From positions 32,914 to 96,913 of the IMG/VR virus record IMGVR_UViG_3300033149_002604: DNA of 64,000 nucleotides, one strand, 5' to 3'. The position numbers and the translations under genes are program-made. The DNA comes from a virus. The notes below the pieces were generated by a model, which saw only the letters and a list, made by a program, of their open reading frames with translations, ran no database searches and had not been told where the DNA came from. Positions 33,748-42,394 of this stretch are shown here, piece after piece; the first letter of the stretch is position 1; each line of letters starts with the position of its first letter.

Positions 33748-35372
33748 TAGTCAGCACCTCCATCAGACCAGGTTCCCGATCTCCCAAGCGTTATCCAAGT
33801 GCTGTCATCTATTGCTAGCAAGCTAATGAAATCCCCTGCATTGCCTTCGCTGTCAATAGCGTTGCCAGCAGTAAGGGATGTTCCATCTAAAATGATAGTG
33901 TCTGAATCATCATATGTATCTACCGTTACCGTAGCTGCATACTTGGAATAGAAAGTAATGCTCAAGCCAGCAGCCGCAGCAGGAAGGGTGTAATCAATAG
34001 CATCATTGTCATTGTTGATTCTCATACCACCCTTGCAGTCTGAAGCTGAAAGGGTCACTGAGGCATCTGTGTCTAGTATTACAGGAACATTTCCAGAGAG
34101 ATTACCTGTGAGAGCTAGGCTTGTACCTGTAGCTGCCCCTATGTTAGGTGTGGTTAATGTAGGACTGGTTGCTAAAACTACACTCCCACTTCCAGTGGTT
34201 CCGTTAGACAGGTCAGAGGCGGATATCTGAGAGCCGTTGATCTTATACTTTTTCCCAGAGGCTAAATTAAAATCACTAGCTGCCTCGATATTACCATCAG
34301 CATCAAGTTGCATGATCGTAGTAAGGGTTCCATTAACAAGAACCTGAAAGAACAAATCAACATCCTCAGTCCCATCTCCTGTGTCTGTAGCGTTCCCATA
34401 TATCTTCCAGTCAATACTTTCAGCACTTGTGTCTGAATCGTCTCCTGTGATGTCTGGTGTAGCTGAAGCCCCTGATTGGATACCCCCATCAGCATATAGG
34501 GTTCCATCAACTTCCAAAACTCCCTCTACTCCAAGTTGTGGAGAATGACCAAAATTGTAACTTCCATCACCAATATAAATGTTATGATTGTTACTATCTA
34601 GATTCCCACCTAGTTGAGGGGAGGTGTCTTCAACTACATTCTTCAATAATGAAGAACCATCTGAGAGGTTACTTGAGCTTATTTGACTTCCGTTTATCTG
34701 ATAAATAGCCCCACTTGGTAAATTCAGATTACCAGTGTCATCAATTGTGACGTTTGAGTTCTGGATCGTCTTCCCACCAGTTCCATCAAACCTTGCAATG
34801 GCGTTATCAGTTGAGGAAGCTGGCCCCGTTACATCACCGCTACCTGATGGTGTCGCCCAAGCACCGTCACCACGCAAAAACTCTGAAGTGGAACCACTAA
34901 GCTTAGGCAGGAGACCATGAGCCGAAGTGGATGCATTTGCTGTGGTGACATCAGAAAAGTTTAGTTCTCCTTCCTCAATGCTCGTACCAAGACTTACCGA
35001 AAGTGTAGTATCTGAAAACGAAAATCCTGTTCCAAAAGTGAGCCAAGTTATCGCTCCAGCCGAATCATCCCAGAACAATCCCCTATCTGCATTGGGATCG
35101 GATAATGATGCACCAGTCCCACCATCTGCAAGGGCCACGTCTGTTGATCCTGGGGCATAGTAGTCAGTACCTGCTGTAGCAGCACTAAAATCCCCAGCAC
35201 CGTCACATTTAACGATTCCACTGACTCCATCTAAGTCATCTATCTCTTGTAAGAAGGTATCAACCTGACTACCCGTGTAACCTGTAGTAGTATTATAGGC
35301 ATAAATAAACGATCCTACACAAATACAAAGCAAAGCTATGATAAGACCTATAATATATTTTTTTGTCTTCAT
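33747..35372 (-). CDS. Exported fibre-like repeat protein
   Basis: 541 residues. A Sec signal peptide (hydrophobic run about residues 6-24, cleavage near FIYA) is followed by typical phage-fibre sequence: LADGGTGASLSDPNADRGLF, DVTGPASSTDNAIARFDGTG, YQINGSQISSSNLSDGS and a related second copy KYKINGSQISASDLSNGT, SPTLTTPNIGAATGTSLAL. Fibres are normally folded in the cytoplasm, so an export signal is striking. Overlaps next gene as TAATG. May be displayed on the cell surface of the infected host or use the membrane during assembly; inference. Confidence 0.75.
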   Translation of the reverse strand: MKTKKYIIGLIIALLCICVGSFIYAYNTTTGYTGSQVDTFLQEIDDLDGVSGIVKCDGAGDFSAATAGTDYYAPGSTDVALADGGTGASLSDPNADRGLFWDDSAGAITWLTFGTGFSFSDTTLSVSLGTSIEEGELNFSDVTTANASTSAHGLLPKLSGSTSEFLRGDGAWATPSGSGDVTGPASSTDNAIARFDGTGGKTIQNSNVTIDDTGNLNLPSGAIYQINGSQISSSNLSDGSSLLKNVVEDTSPQLGGNLDSNNHNIYIGDGSYNFGHSPQLGVEGVLEVDGTLYADGGIQSGASATPDITGDDSDTSAESIDWKIYGNATDTGDGTEDVDLFFQVLVNGTLTTIMQLDADGNIEAASDFNLASGKKYKINGSQISASDLSNGTTGSGSVVLATSPTLTTPNIGAATGTSLALTGNLSGNVPVILDTDASVTLSASDCKGGMRINNDNDAIDYTLPAAAAGLSITFYSKYAATVTVDTYDDSDTIILDGTSLTAGNAIDSEGNAGDFISLLAIDDSTWITLGRSGTWSDGGAD

Positions 35373-35390
35373 TTTGTACCCCTCATTGTT

Positions 35391-35642
35391 TTATGACTTC
35401 ACATTAAAAACCTCAAAGCTTCCTTCCCCGTCTGAGACGTTGAATGGTTCAAACCCGCCACCACCATCAGAGACGTTAAATGCTTCAAAAGGGACCACAG
35501 CAGAACTCTGCCCCCATCTACCAACATTCCACTCTTGGTTTCCCCATCTATCACTATTCCATCTTGATCTATTCCAACCTGCATCTACAACAGAACATAT
35601 TAGAAGTATTCCACAAATCAATAAAAAGATATTTCTTACCAT
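35391..35642 (-). CDS. Small exported repeat protein (83 aa)
   Basis: Signal peptide MVRNIFLLICGILLICSVVDA, then a Trp/Arg/Asn-rich stretch (RWNSDRWGNQEWNVGRWG) and three copies of FNVSDG(G/E)G or similar. Low complexity. Start overlaps the previous stop as TAATG. Function unknown. Confidence 0.6.
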   Translation of the reverse strand: MVRNIFLLICGILLICSVVDAGWNRSRWNSDRWGNQEWNVGRWGQSSAVVPFEAFNVSDGGGGFEPFNVSDGEGSFEVFNVKS

Positions 35643-36100
35643 TATTGTCTCCCCAAATATCCAGTCAATGTTGCATCATCTGCTCCGCCTGTCTCGGTAG
35701 CCCTAATTTTAAAGTATTTTCCAAATATTCCGTTGAAATCAATCGAAAAGCAATCCTTGCCGTTGCTTCCATTTCCCGAAGTCTTGGTAAATCCAGTAGC
35801 TATGTCACTAACACCTGTAGGTTCAAGAAAACTAGAATCATCAGTATCAGTATACGAAATTAGCAATTCAAATTTTAAAGTCGGATTACCTGTAGCACTA
35901 ACTTCTGGACAAAACACAAAATATCCATCAGGACGTGTGCCGTCTAGTCTTATGATGGAAGAATCTACAGAATCACCAGCAGAAACGGTAACGTTATCAA
36001 ATATCTTAGTAAATTCAATGAATTGATCTGAAGAATATACGCTACCAGCAAGCAGAAACACAAACAACAGACACAAAGCAAGTATCTTAAGTGCTTTCAT
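35642..36100 (-). CDS. Exported beta-rich protein
   Basis: 152 residues from ATG 36100 (GGGGG nine bases upstream). Signal peptide KALKILALCLLFVFLLAGSVYS, then a beta sandwich-like body (FDNVTVSAGDSVDSSIIRLDG, NPTLKFELLISYTDTDDSSFL, KYFKIRATETGGADDATLTGYLG). First gene of the five-gene export block. Resembles phage surface or decoration domains in style, but no family named. Confidence 0.65.
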   Translation of the reverse strand: MKALKILALCLLFVFLLAGSVYSSDQFIEFTKIFDNVTVSAGDSVDSSIIRLDGTRPDGYFVFCPEVSATGNPTLKFELLISYTDTDDSSFLEPTGVSDIATGFTKTSGNGSNGKDCFSIDFNGIFGKYFKIRATETGGADDATLTGYLGRQ

Positions 36101-36126
36101 TCCAAATACCCCCAAAATTGGTTGTT

Positions 36127-36154
36127 AGATTGAGAGATAAGAATCCCCCAATCT
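36127..36154 (-). terminator. Hairpin after the decoration repeat gene
   Basis: On the minus strand AGATTGGGGG (36154-36145) pairs with CTCTCAATCT (36136-36127) over 10 bp with two G-U pairs. It lies nine bases after the stop at 36163. No strong U run. It separates the capsid region from the export block. Confidence 0.5.
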
Positions 36155-36162
36155 ATATATTT

Positions 36163-36525
36163 TTACTTAACCTTAGTAGCTGCATTATCAGCAGTAAATA
36201 GCCACATGCTACCAGCTGAAGAAAGGGTCATAGAACCTTTCACAGAAGCATCTACTGCGGTAGCTTCAGCAACTATGGTAGCAGCAGTATTAGCTGTGCT
36301 GATAAAAATATACTGATGGTCACCTATCTTAATTCTACCGCTAGAATGAAGTAGTGGGGCAGTTACTGAAGTGTTGCCAGTAAGTGTAGTAGCTGTTACA
36401 GCATTAGCTGTTATTGTTGGTGTGTGTAAGGAAGTATTACCAGTAAATGTAGTAGCTACAACCGTGTTTGCGGTTATTGTTTTCCCTTTTGCAATAATAT
36501 TACTTCTAAAATGTGTCGTTCCCAT
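36163..36525 (-). CDS. Head decoration / fibre-like protein with TGNTS repeats
   Basis: 120 residues. Two tandem copies of about 20 residues with the pattern ITAN(T/A)V(V/T)ATT(F/L)TGNTS, then GRIKIGDHQYIFISTANTAATIVAEA. Strong ribosome site GGAGGTGA. Between the capsid gene and the export block, so a capsid-bound fibre or decoration protein is likely. Confidence 0.65.
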   Translation of the reverse strand: MGTTHFRSNIIAKGKTITANTVVATTFTGNTSLHTPTITANAVTATTLTGNTSVTAPLLHSSGRIKIGDHQYIFISTANTAATIVAEATAVDASVKGSMTLSSAGSMWLFTADNAATKVK

Positions 36526-36590
36526 AGTTTTACGTCACCTCCTTCATTACAAGTCTCCTACCCGAAAACTATGGAAAACAGGTAGAAGTT

Positions 36591-36610
36591 CTACACCGGA
36601 TGCCGTGTAG
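36591..36610 (-). promoter_or_regulatory. Hairpin in the leader between capsid and decoration genes
   Basis: CTACACGG and CCGTGTAG pair around a small loop with one bulged base. It lies between the capsid-gene terminator and the next start codon; no promoter consensus is seen here, so it may protect a processed message. Confidence 0.35.
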
Positions 36611-36648
36611 ATCTTGTGTTCTATAGTTTTAGTTTAAATTAGGTTTAA

Positions 36649-36678
36649 CTAGATTGGGGAAAGATTACCCCAATCTAG
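36649..36678 (-). terminator. Terminator-like hairpin after the capsid gene
   Basis: A perfect 11-bp stem, CTAGATTGGGG with CCCCAATCTAG, with an eight-base loop, 22 bases after the capsid stop codon. No U run, so read-through to the following genes is expected. Confidence 0.65.
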
Positions 36679-36699
36679 TAATTTTTGCTAACATTTAGG

Positions 36700-38476
36700 T
36701 TAGCTAGAAGCAATTGCATTAGCATACCAAAATCGCCAATTGGTTACTACTCCACCATAGCGACAATTGATAGTAATGAAATAATCAAGCGACACCTCAT
36801 CGATGAACGTATCAATGATAGGATCTTGGCGGTTGCTTGCAATTAGTCCTTCCTTGGCTTTTCCTAAGAACCACCCATCAGTGTCACTCAGATAACTCCA
36901 CTCTATCGGATTCACCAACCCACGGAGCACATTGACATCATTGTCTGCACTTCCAGGGATCAGTGTAGAATTCAGAAGCACCTGAGCAGTAAACTTCAGT
37001 GCGGGTGGAATCAAAAGGGTGTCTGGAAGTATTTCTACAACATTTCCCCTTTCATCCCTATTGTTGGTAGAAGTCATAGTAAGATATACTGACCTCAAAT
37101 TAGATTCCGTCAAAGAATTGGAAGCACCATAATTAGAATAGGTGTTCCCAACCTTATCGGGGTGTGCAGTAGAGAAGAAAGGTTTATTGTCATAGATCAA
37201 GTTCCCTGTAGGATCATCAATAACATTAGCAATGGTGTTATTAAAAACATCATTGCCAGCAGTCATTGCCCCGTAGTTGAAGAACTTGGCATAGAACTTT
37301 TCCTTGGTTCTAAGATATGCCTTACCCCAAGAACCAACAGCCTGTTGGATAAGGTTAGACTTCTGGCTGTCTTCGATAGATTCTTTGGAAAATCTAGCAA
37401 TCCTTCCAAAAGTCCTGTTCTTGCAGATTACAGTGTAACCTTCCATTGGGGCATCTGGCTGCAAGTCTTCACTTTCAGGTTTTTCCACCAAGTCACCCAT
37501 TCCGATAGCTGTGGTGAATTTCTCATCACATTTGTTACTGTCTATTGACAGGACTGGTCATTTCTGCCAGTCTCCACACATTGCTGTGTGGGTCGGACTA
37601 TATCACTACTAGATTTATCATCTAGCAGGTTGGCGTACGGACCTAGTTTGTATCTCATACAAGGAACTATATATGGTTTGATAATTTCTACAAATCTGTC
37701 ATTGTGTTTATTTCGAAGTCTTAATCTATATTTATAATTACCAAGTTTCGTTTTTCCTGCCTTATTGATATTCCAATCGAGATCAAACTTCAATTTAAGG
37801 CTTTTTTTGAGAAGAAGTTGATTAGCATAATCATAAGCTTCGGTACTTAGATAAAATGTAACATCTTTGCCATTAGGATTAAAACCATGTGTGCCGTTAT
37901 CCATGAATAAAATTGCTAATGAAAGTGGATTTAGTTTCTTTACGATATATTCATCTAAGACCTTTCTACCATTATAATACATTCTCTTTCTAAGTTTGGT
38001 AAGCATTGGATGTTGTCTTGTTCCTAGATGGTATCCATAAAATATCTTACCATTTAATTCTCTCTTCGTTTTGTGTATTGAAGATGATGTTATTTTATCA
38101 AGGAACTTTTTCTTCCAGAGCATATATTCGTATTGAGCTTCACAGTGGCTCATCTGAAAAAAAGCTTCACTTCTACCTTTTCTACACGACAAACACCCAT
38201 CTCCCATTACCATTGCTATTATCACACTTCTAAGTTCTTCTCTATTTAGGTCCATAGTCTCTACACCCTCCTTAAAGGATTGGCTCGGTATTGTCCTCAG
38301 GGGATTTCCACCGAATTTAGCCAACTACGCGCATAAGTTTACGCTGCATCGGAATCAACTACATCAAATATATTTTCATACACGGGAGCTTTTTGCTCAT
38401 AGGCTTCCCAGAAGAAACCATAGGCCGTCTTCTTCATATTTTCAGTAAAATCATCACGTCTTACTCCGCCTGCCAT
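36700..38476 (-). CDS. Major capsid protein, gene split by a group I intron (exons 38476-38341 and 37526-36700)
   Basis: Exon 1 encodes MAGGVRRDDFTENMKKTAYG to DVVDSDAA plus the first base of a Tyr codon; a stop follows at once. Exon 2 restarts with AT GAG AAA, giving AAYEKFTTAIGMGDLVEKPE. Joined length 320 residues with no frame problem. YENIFDVV, YEKFTTAIG and CKNRTFGRIARFSKESIEDSQ, with FFSTAHPDKVGNTY and LPDTLLIPPALKFTAQ, match the gpT-type HK97-fold capsid proteins. Neighbours are decoration, scaffold and portal genes. Without splicing no full capsid subunit could be made, so the intron must be active. Confidence 0.88.
37527..38340 (-). ncRNA. Group I intron in the capsid gene (814 nt) with an endonuclease ORF
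   Basis: Splice sites are supported by base pairing: exon end GCGU pairs with intron GCGC (splice-site U opposite G, P1), and exon 2 start AUGAG pairs with CUUAU that lies directly before it (P10). The last intron base is G. P/Q-type sequence GGTGGAAATCCCC and GAGGACAATACCGAGCC lies near the 5' end, and an S-type GTGATATAGTCC near the 3' end can pair through TAGT with ACTA of an upstream R-type segment (P7). The endonuclease frame covers most of the middle and overlaps the 3' core. Confidence 0.85.
37542..38255 (-). CDS. Intron-encoded LAGLIDADG homing endonuclease
   Basis: 237 residues from ATG 38255, preceded by AAGGAGGG. Two LAGLIDADG-type helices: VIIAMVMGDGCLS near the start and LAILFMDNGTHG in the middle, with basic beta segments between (YGYHLGTRQHPMLTKLRKRM). 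The last 25 residues are encoded by the intron's own 3' core. It should cut intronless copies of the capsid gene and so spread the intron. A longer frame to 38324 would begin inside the 5' core and is not needed. Confidence 0.87.
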   Translation of the reverse strand: MDLNREELRSVIIAMVMGDGCLSCRKGRSEAFFQMSHCEAQYEYMLWKKKFLDKITSSSIHKTKRELNGKIFYGYHLGTRQHPMLTKLRKRMYYNGRKVLDEYIVKKLNPLSLAILFMDNGTHGFNPNGKDVTFYLSTEAYDYANQLLLKKSLKLKFDLDWNINKAGKTKLGNYKYRLRLRNKHNDRFVEIIKPYIVPCMRYKLGPYANLLDDKSSSDIVRPTQQCVETGRNDQSCQ

Positions 38477-38509
38477 TAATTTTCACCGTCCTTATTTAGA
38501 GTTTATATC

Positions 38510-38989
38510 TTATGACATGAAAGCAGAAGGTTTAATAGAAACCAACACTGCATCATTGTCAGCGTCAAAATCATGAATCAAAAGCATCTGGCTTGCCTCA
38601 GTATCCACCTTGTAAGCCTTCTGCGTCAAAGCATAAGTAGCATTGGCCGTCTTGATACTAGCACCAGCCCCCACTACAGTTGCATTTGCGCTAGCAGAAG
38701 CAGTGTCTAAAGGCATCCAGAACTTGTTTTCTACACCCACATACACAAAGCCTTTCTCTTCAGCAGAAGTCTTATGACCATTCTTGCCTGAATCATCTTT
38801 GGGTGCATGTGCCCAACCAAATATACCACCAGCAGTCCCTGTGGGGGTTGCATTGGTATATAAGGTAGCACGTCCATTAACCATCTTTACAAACCTTCCA
38901 GTTTGTCTATTCAAATACTGATTAGCTGCAAAAGGAACCTCTTCTCCCTTACCAGGTCCCATTGACCATCCCATACGAAATTTAGCCAT
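38510..38989 (-). CDS. Head decoration / stabilisation protein
   Basis: 159 residues from ATG 38989. Gly/Ala/Thr-rich, with FAANQYLNRQTGRFVKMVNG and GGIFGWAHAPKD. Located directly before the capsid gene, where decoration or capsid-stabilising proteins of this style occur. Its leader (AAGGACGGTGAAA) is nearly the same as the one before the capsid start, suggesting shared high expression. Confidence 0.65.
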   Translation of the reverse strand: MAKFRMGWSMGPGKGEEVPFAANQYLNRQTGRFVKMVNGRATLYTNATPTGTAGGIFGWAHAPKDDSGKNGHKTSAEEKGFVYVGVENKFWMPLDTASASANATVVGAGASIKTANATYALTQKAYKVDTEASQMLLIHDFDADNDAVLVSIKPSAFMS

Positions 38990-39015
38990 CTTATATTTCA
39001 CCGTCCTTCATAAAA

Positions 39016-39936
39016 TTATTCTTCAGGTTTAATTTTTCCTAGTTTAATATCCCGTAATCTGGCTATTTCAGCCCAATCTTCAGGTTTCATACGATGCTGT
39101 TTAGCCTCTTCTATGATTTTGGGATTTGTTGGGGAATAGTCCCCAGTCAGTTTGCCGGTCTTGTCTTGGGTTTGGGTTGACCTGATACTTTCTGTATTAG
39201 CATCAGACCTTACCAAGTTGTCATTTTCTGGATCATCTAGAAACTGACTAACCCGTTCTTCGACCGACAGTTCATCTTTTATCTTTCCAGATGCATCATA
39301 CACAGGGTAGAAAAACTTATCCAAGTTTTCATCATATTCAAATCCGTCTTTAAGCAGCTTAACAATCTGCTTCGGATTATATGCCTTCTTCGATGCGATT
39401 TCTAAGATTTCCCGTTCAAGTCGATATTCCCTAAAACGCTGAATCTTAGAATCCCGTTCTTTCAATTCCTTTTCTCTGTCTTCAAGAAGCTTCTTGAACT
39501 CAGCCATCTGCTGTTCAAATTGTTTCTGGAGGGATTCTTTTTCCTTTTCAAAACGAATCTTCATCCGTTCTTCTTCACTCTTCTTGGCAAGTTCCTCCTC
39601 TTCCCTCTTCTTTTCCAACTCCGTCTTAAACTCTTTCAGTTGATTATATTCTTCAAGAATTTTTTCAAATTCATCCTTCGGGGGAAGTTCTTTCATCCTT
39701 TCTTCAAATTCTTTAAGACGTTCCTGAAGCTTCCGCTTCTCAGACTTAATACGATCCCGTTGGGAAATTACCTTCTTCAACTCACTCTCTAAATACTCAG
39801 GATCTTTATCCTTTTTATCCTTCGTCTTTTCCTGTTCCTTTTCTTCAATCTTAGCCTTCAGTTCATCTTCATTGATACTATCTTCATCATCTATTTCAAT
39901 ACCTAAAGCTTTTGCCTTTTCAATCAAATCTTTCAT
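39016..39936 (-). CDS. Scaffolding protein
   Basis: 306 residues with a long highly charged coiled coil (about residues 25-170, mainly Glu and Lys), followed by REILEIASKKAYNPKQIVKLLKDG and a mixed C-terminus. Such a protein between portal and capsid genes is the scaffold around which the procapsid forms; the family pattern (DUF-type scaffolds with AYNPxQIVKLL) is familiar. No protease is fused to it; the ClpP-like gene further upstream is a possible processing enzyme. Confidence 0.85.
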   Translation of the reverse strand: MKDLIEKAKALGIEIDDEDSINEDELKAKIEEKEQEKTKDKKDKDPEYLESELKKVISQRDRIKSEKRKLQERLKEFEERMKELPPKDEFEKILEEYNQLKEFKTELEKKREEEELAKKSEEERMKIRFEKEKESLQKQFEQQMAEFKKLLEDREKELKERDSKIQRFREYRLEREILEIASKKAYNPKQIVKLLKDGFEYDENLDKFFYPVYDASGKIKDELSVEERVSQFLDDPENDNLVRSDANTESIRSTQTQDKTGKLTGDYSPTNPKIIEEAKQHRMKPEDWAEIARLRDIKLGKIKPEE

Positions 39937-39972
39937 CTCTTTACACCTCCGTGACGCCTTCCAGCGATTTTA

Positions 39973-40122
39973 CTAAAAGTTATAATTGCTTTCCAGCTCA
40001 ATAAGTTCTTGTTTAATTTCCTTTACCTTCTTATTATACTTGTCCAGCAGAACAAGCAGAACTTGCCTTTTCTTCTTTGCACTAAACAACTCTTCCAACA
40101 ACTCTCTCCGTCTTCTTCGCAC
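39973..40122 (-). CDS. Small coiled-coil protein (49 aa)
   Basis: The frame beginning with GTG at 40122 reads VRRRRRELLEELFSAKKKRQ and ends KQELIELESNYNF. It is a regular amphipathic helix, a composition rarely arising by chance. The ribosome site is poor (GGGGAA). A competing ATG frame at 40137 is Cys/Trp-rich and less credible. It lies between portal and scaffold genes; a small assembly factor is possible. Confidence 0.5.
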   Translation of the reverse strand: MRRRRRELLEELFSAKKKRQVLLVLLDKYNKKVKEIKQELIELESNYNF

Positions 40123-40147
40123 TTCCCCAAGTCCATACTACCACCAC

Positions 40148-41689
40148 CTATTCCAACCCAGTCCGATCTACCTTCTTCTTGTCTAGGTTTTTGGTGTCTA
40201 GTTCATCCTTAGACTGGAAAGTATCTTTATCATTTACATTTGGATTCCCAGAACCATCATCCCCGACTTTATCTGGAACATATGCAGGCTTAACTTCCCC
40301 TGTTCCACTTTCAATTTCCTTTTCCACTTGCTGCACAACAGTCTGTGGTGCAAGTGGGATAGCACGTCTGGCAAGATTTTTCATTAACGTCTTGTTTAAC
40401 GTTTCTGAAAAATTCCTTTCCATGATCTTGAACGTAGATTCTATTTCATCAGACAGGGCAGAAACATCAAAGTTGTCTGCGTATCTAACTTCTTCAAACT
40501 TTGAAGGATCTTTTCCAAGCTGCATATAAGCTAACTTACTGATTTCATTTTCAAATCTTTGATAGGCAGCAGCTTTATTTGCCAGTGCTGCATTCACACC
40601 AACAAACCCCATCTGTGCAGCACGACCAGACCTTCCCATGTAAATGTCACTAGATGTTCCTAACAATCCTGCTAGTCGATAGATTTCCTTGATATGATCT
40701 ACTACAAGATTCCAGATTGTACGTATATTTTCCGTGTTTGGGGAAATAAATTGTGGTGCGTGGGTAGAACTTGCAGGAAAAGTCCATATTGAAGAAGTAC
40801 CTATTCTGTAAAGTGGGTCATCACTTGTTTCATCTTCTTCCGCCAGTGAACCATCATCTGGAACTACTAGCTGGGAAAAAGTCTGCCTTTCTATTTGTTC
40901 ATCTATACAGGAACACCAGTTAAGGATAATTCTGTTGATGTAGACGATATCCTTCAGCATTGATTCCCCAATTAAGTTTCCATCAATATCTTCGTGGTAA
41001 AGGGTTACAAGCGGAACTTTCCCAAGTTTGTTTTGACCACTGGCAGGGGAACCGTCTTCAAATACAACTTGGTTTCCTTTATCATCTTCTACATGCCATT
41101 CTTTTCTGGTAATCAATGTATAGTGGACTTCTTCTGTACGTTCTACCGTAGGATCTATGTCCCTGTAATAAGTAGTTTCAATAACCACCCACTGTAATTC
41201 CCCAAATCTATCAATAGACCAATCTTTTAGTTGTGTTGGGTATACAATGGTACAATAAGGTTGAATCTTTCTTTCATCAGCACGGGTAAGTCTTTTCTTG
41301 TTGGTTGGTGTAATGTCAACAAGTGCATGAATTGTTCCTAACACTGAAGAAAGAAATCCACACCTTCTAACGAAAGTGGTTATGTCTGTACCACGTAGAT
41401 CTGTATTCTTACGGAATTGTTCTAGAACAGGATCAGATGGCCTTTCAATCCTTTCCTTAAATATATAAGTGTTGTACAATTTAGGAATAGATTCACAGAA
41501 ATTCAGGAAGTAAGCCCTGTCAATCCTTTCATCGTAGTCATCTGTATCTTCAAGTCGGTGGGAAAAGATATTTGATTCATTAGCAAAATTCTTCCCCCCC
41601 TTAACTGCATTCAGATACAGATTCCACAGATCTACATAATCTTCATACAGTGGATGTTCCCTTTTTGATAACCTGATTGCTTTTGGCAT
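40148..41689 (-). CDS. Portal protein
   Basis: 513 residues. Follows the terminase and membrane-protein genes and precedes the scaffold. Motifs AYFLNFCESIPKLYNTYIFK, QPYCTIVYPTQLKDW, GKVPLVTLYHED, and helical HIKEIYRLAGLLGTSS then AALANKAAAYQRFENEISKLAY show the stem, wing and long helix of the portal family. The acidic C-terminus is disordered. It forms the dodecameric DNA gate in the capsid vertex. Confidence 0.9.
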   Translation of the reverse strand: MPKAIRLSKREHPLYEDYVDLWNLYLNAVKGGKNFANESNIFSHRLEDTDDYDERIDRAYFLNFCESIPKLYNTYIFKERIERPSDPVLEQFRKNTDLRGTDITTFVRRCGFLSSVLGTIHALVDITPTNKKRLTRADERKIQPYCTIVYPTQLKDWSIDRFGELQWVVIETTYYRDIDPTVERTEEVHYTLITRKEWHVEDDKGNQVVFEDGSPASGQNKLGKVPLVTLYHEDIDGNLIGESMLKDIVYINRIILNWCSCIDEQIERQTFSQLVVPDDGSLAEEDETSDDPLYRIGTSSIWTFPASSTHAPQFISPNTENIRTIWNLVVDHIKEIYRLAGLLGTSSDIYMGRSGRAAQMGFVGVNAALANKAAAYQRFENEISKLAYMQLGKDPSKFEEVRYADNFDVSALSDEIESTFKIMERNFSETLNKTLMKNLARRAIPLAPQTVVQQVEKEIESGTGEVKPAYVPDKVGDDGSGNPNVNDKDTFQSKDELDTKNLDKKKVDRTGLE

Positions 41690-41702
41690 TTCAATCCTTC
41701 AC

Positions 41703-42218
41703 CTAACGTTTGAAGTGGATGCTAAAACACCCATGATTTTTCCATCCTAATGAAAATTCAAATCCAAAAGGAAGCTTAATGATATACCTTGGAAAATAGA
41801 ACGGACAATTTTCTATTTTCTTCAAATTACATTCAAACCAAGAAGTCTTACACAAGACAATTTTCTTGTAAGCTTGTTGATAGAATCCTACATAGAAGTG
41901 ATTCATGTCATTTATAGGATTCCTGATATGCCATCTAAAATAACGATACCAAGGTGCTTTGTCATTCCATAGGTACTTTTTACCACCAGATGGCATAGGT
42001 TCCCTACGATTGGTCCAACAGGAAAGGAAAAATCGTTTGAGAGGGCTTTTTGTTTTGTTTATTATCCTAGTGTCATATGTTTCCCAGTCCTCCTTGTTAA
42101 GTATCCCTGCTGTGGTAAGATAAATTCCAATCGACAAGGAAACAGGAAACACTATTATGAAATAGCATGATCCTATAACCAAAAGTGGTAAAAACAAAAG
42201 TGCAGCATAAAGCTTCAT
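41703..42218 (-). CDS. Membrane protein of phage-conserved type
   Basis: 171 residues. Two N-terminal hydrophobic helices (about residues 4-40), then a conserved-looking WNDKAPWYRYFRWHIRNPIND motif that I remember from phage proteins of unknown role. ATG overlaps the stop of the previous gene (TGA at 42215). Located between terminase and portal genes. Function unknown. Confidence 0.6.
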   Translation of the reverse strand: MKLYAALLFLPLLVIGSCYFIIVFPVSLSIGIYLTTAGILNKEDWETYDTRIINKTKSPLKRFFLSCWTNRREPMPSGGKKYLWNDKAPWYRYFRWHIRNPINDMNHFYVGFYQQAYKKIVLCKTSWFECNLKKIENCPFYFPRYIIKLPFGFEFSLGWKNHGCFSIHFKR

Positions 42219-42379
42219 CCTAGCCGTCCTAACCCTCGTCCACGGCCCCCACCGAGACCATGTCCAGGTCCATTAAACCTACAAGGACCAGTGTTACGTC
42301 CAAGCCTACGACCACCTAGCCTTCTACCTAGTCGTCTTCCTGCTAACCTTCCCTGCCTGCCACGATTTCTAAATCGCAT
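42215..42379 (-). CDS. Arg/Gly-rich small protein (54 aa)
   Basis: ATG 42379 starts MRFRNRGRQGRLAGRRLGRR; the rest includes CRFNGPGHGLGGG and ends RGRGLGRLG. Very basic and low-complexity, similar in style to Gly/Arg-rich peptides near phage terminase genes. No good ribosome site is seen. Its stop codon overlaps the start of the membrane protein gene. Confidence 0.5.
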   Translation of the reverse strand: MRFRNRGRQGRLAGRRLGRRLGGRRLGRNTGPCRFNGPGHGLGGGRGRGLGRLG

Positions 42380-42394
42380 TCTTACAACACCTTC

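Noticed and set aside
37527-38340. Intein in the capsid protein
   Set aside because: A stop codon follows exon 1 at once and the endonuclease is in a different frame with its own start; no splicing Cys/Ser and His-Asn motifs are seen.
40084-40137. ATG frame at 40137 between portal and scaffold genes
   Set aside because: Cys/Trp-rich and short; the overlapping GTG frame gives a regular coiled coil.
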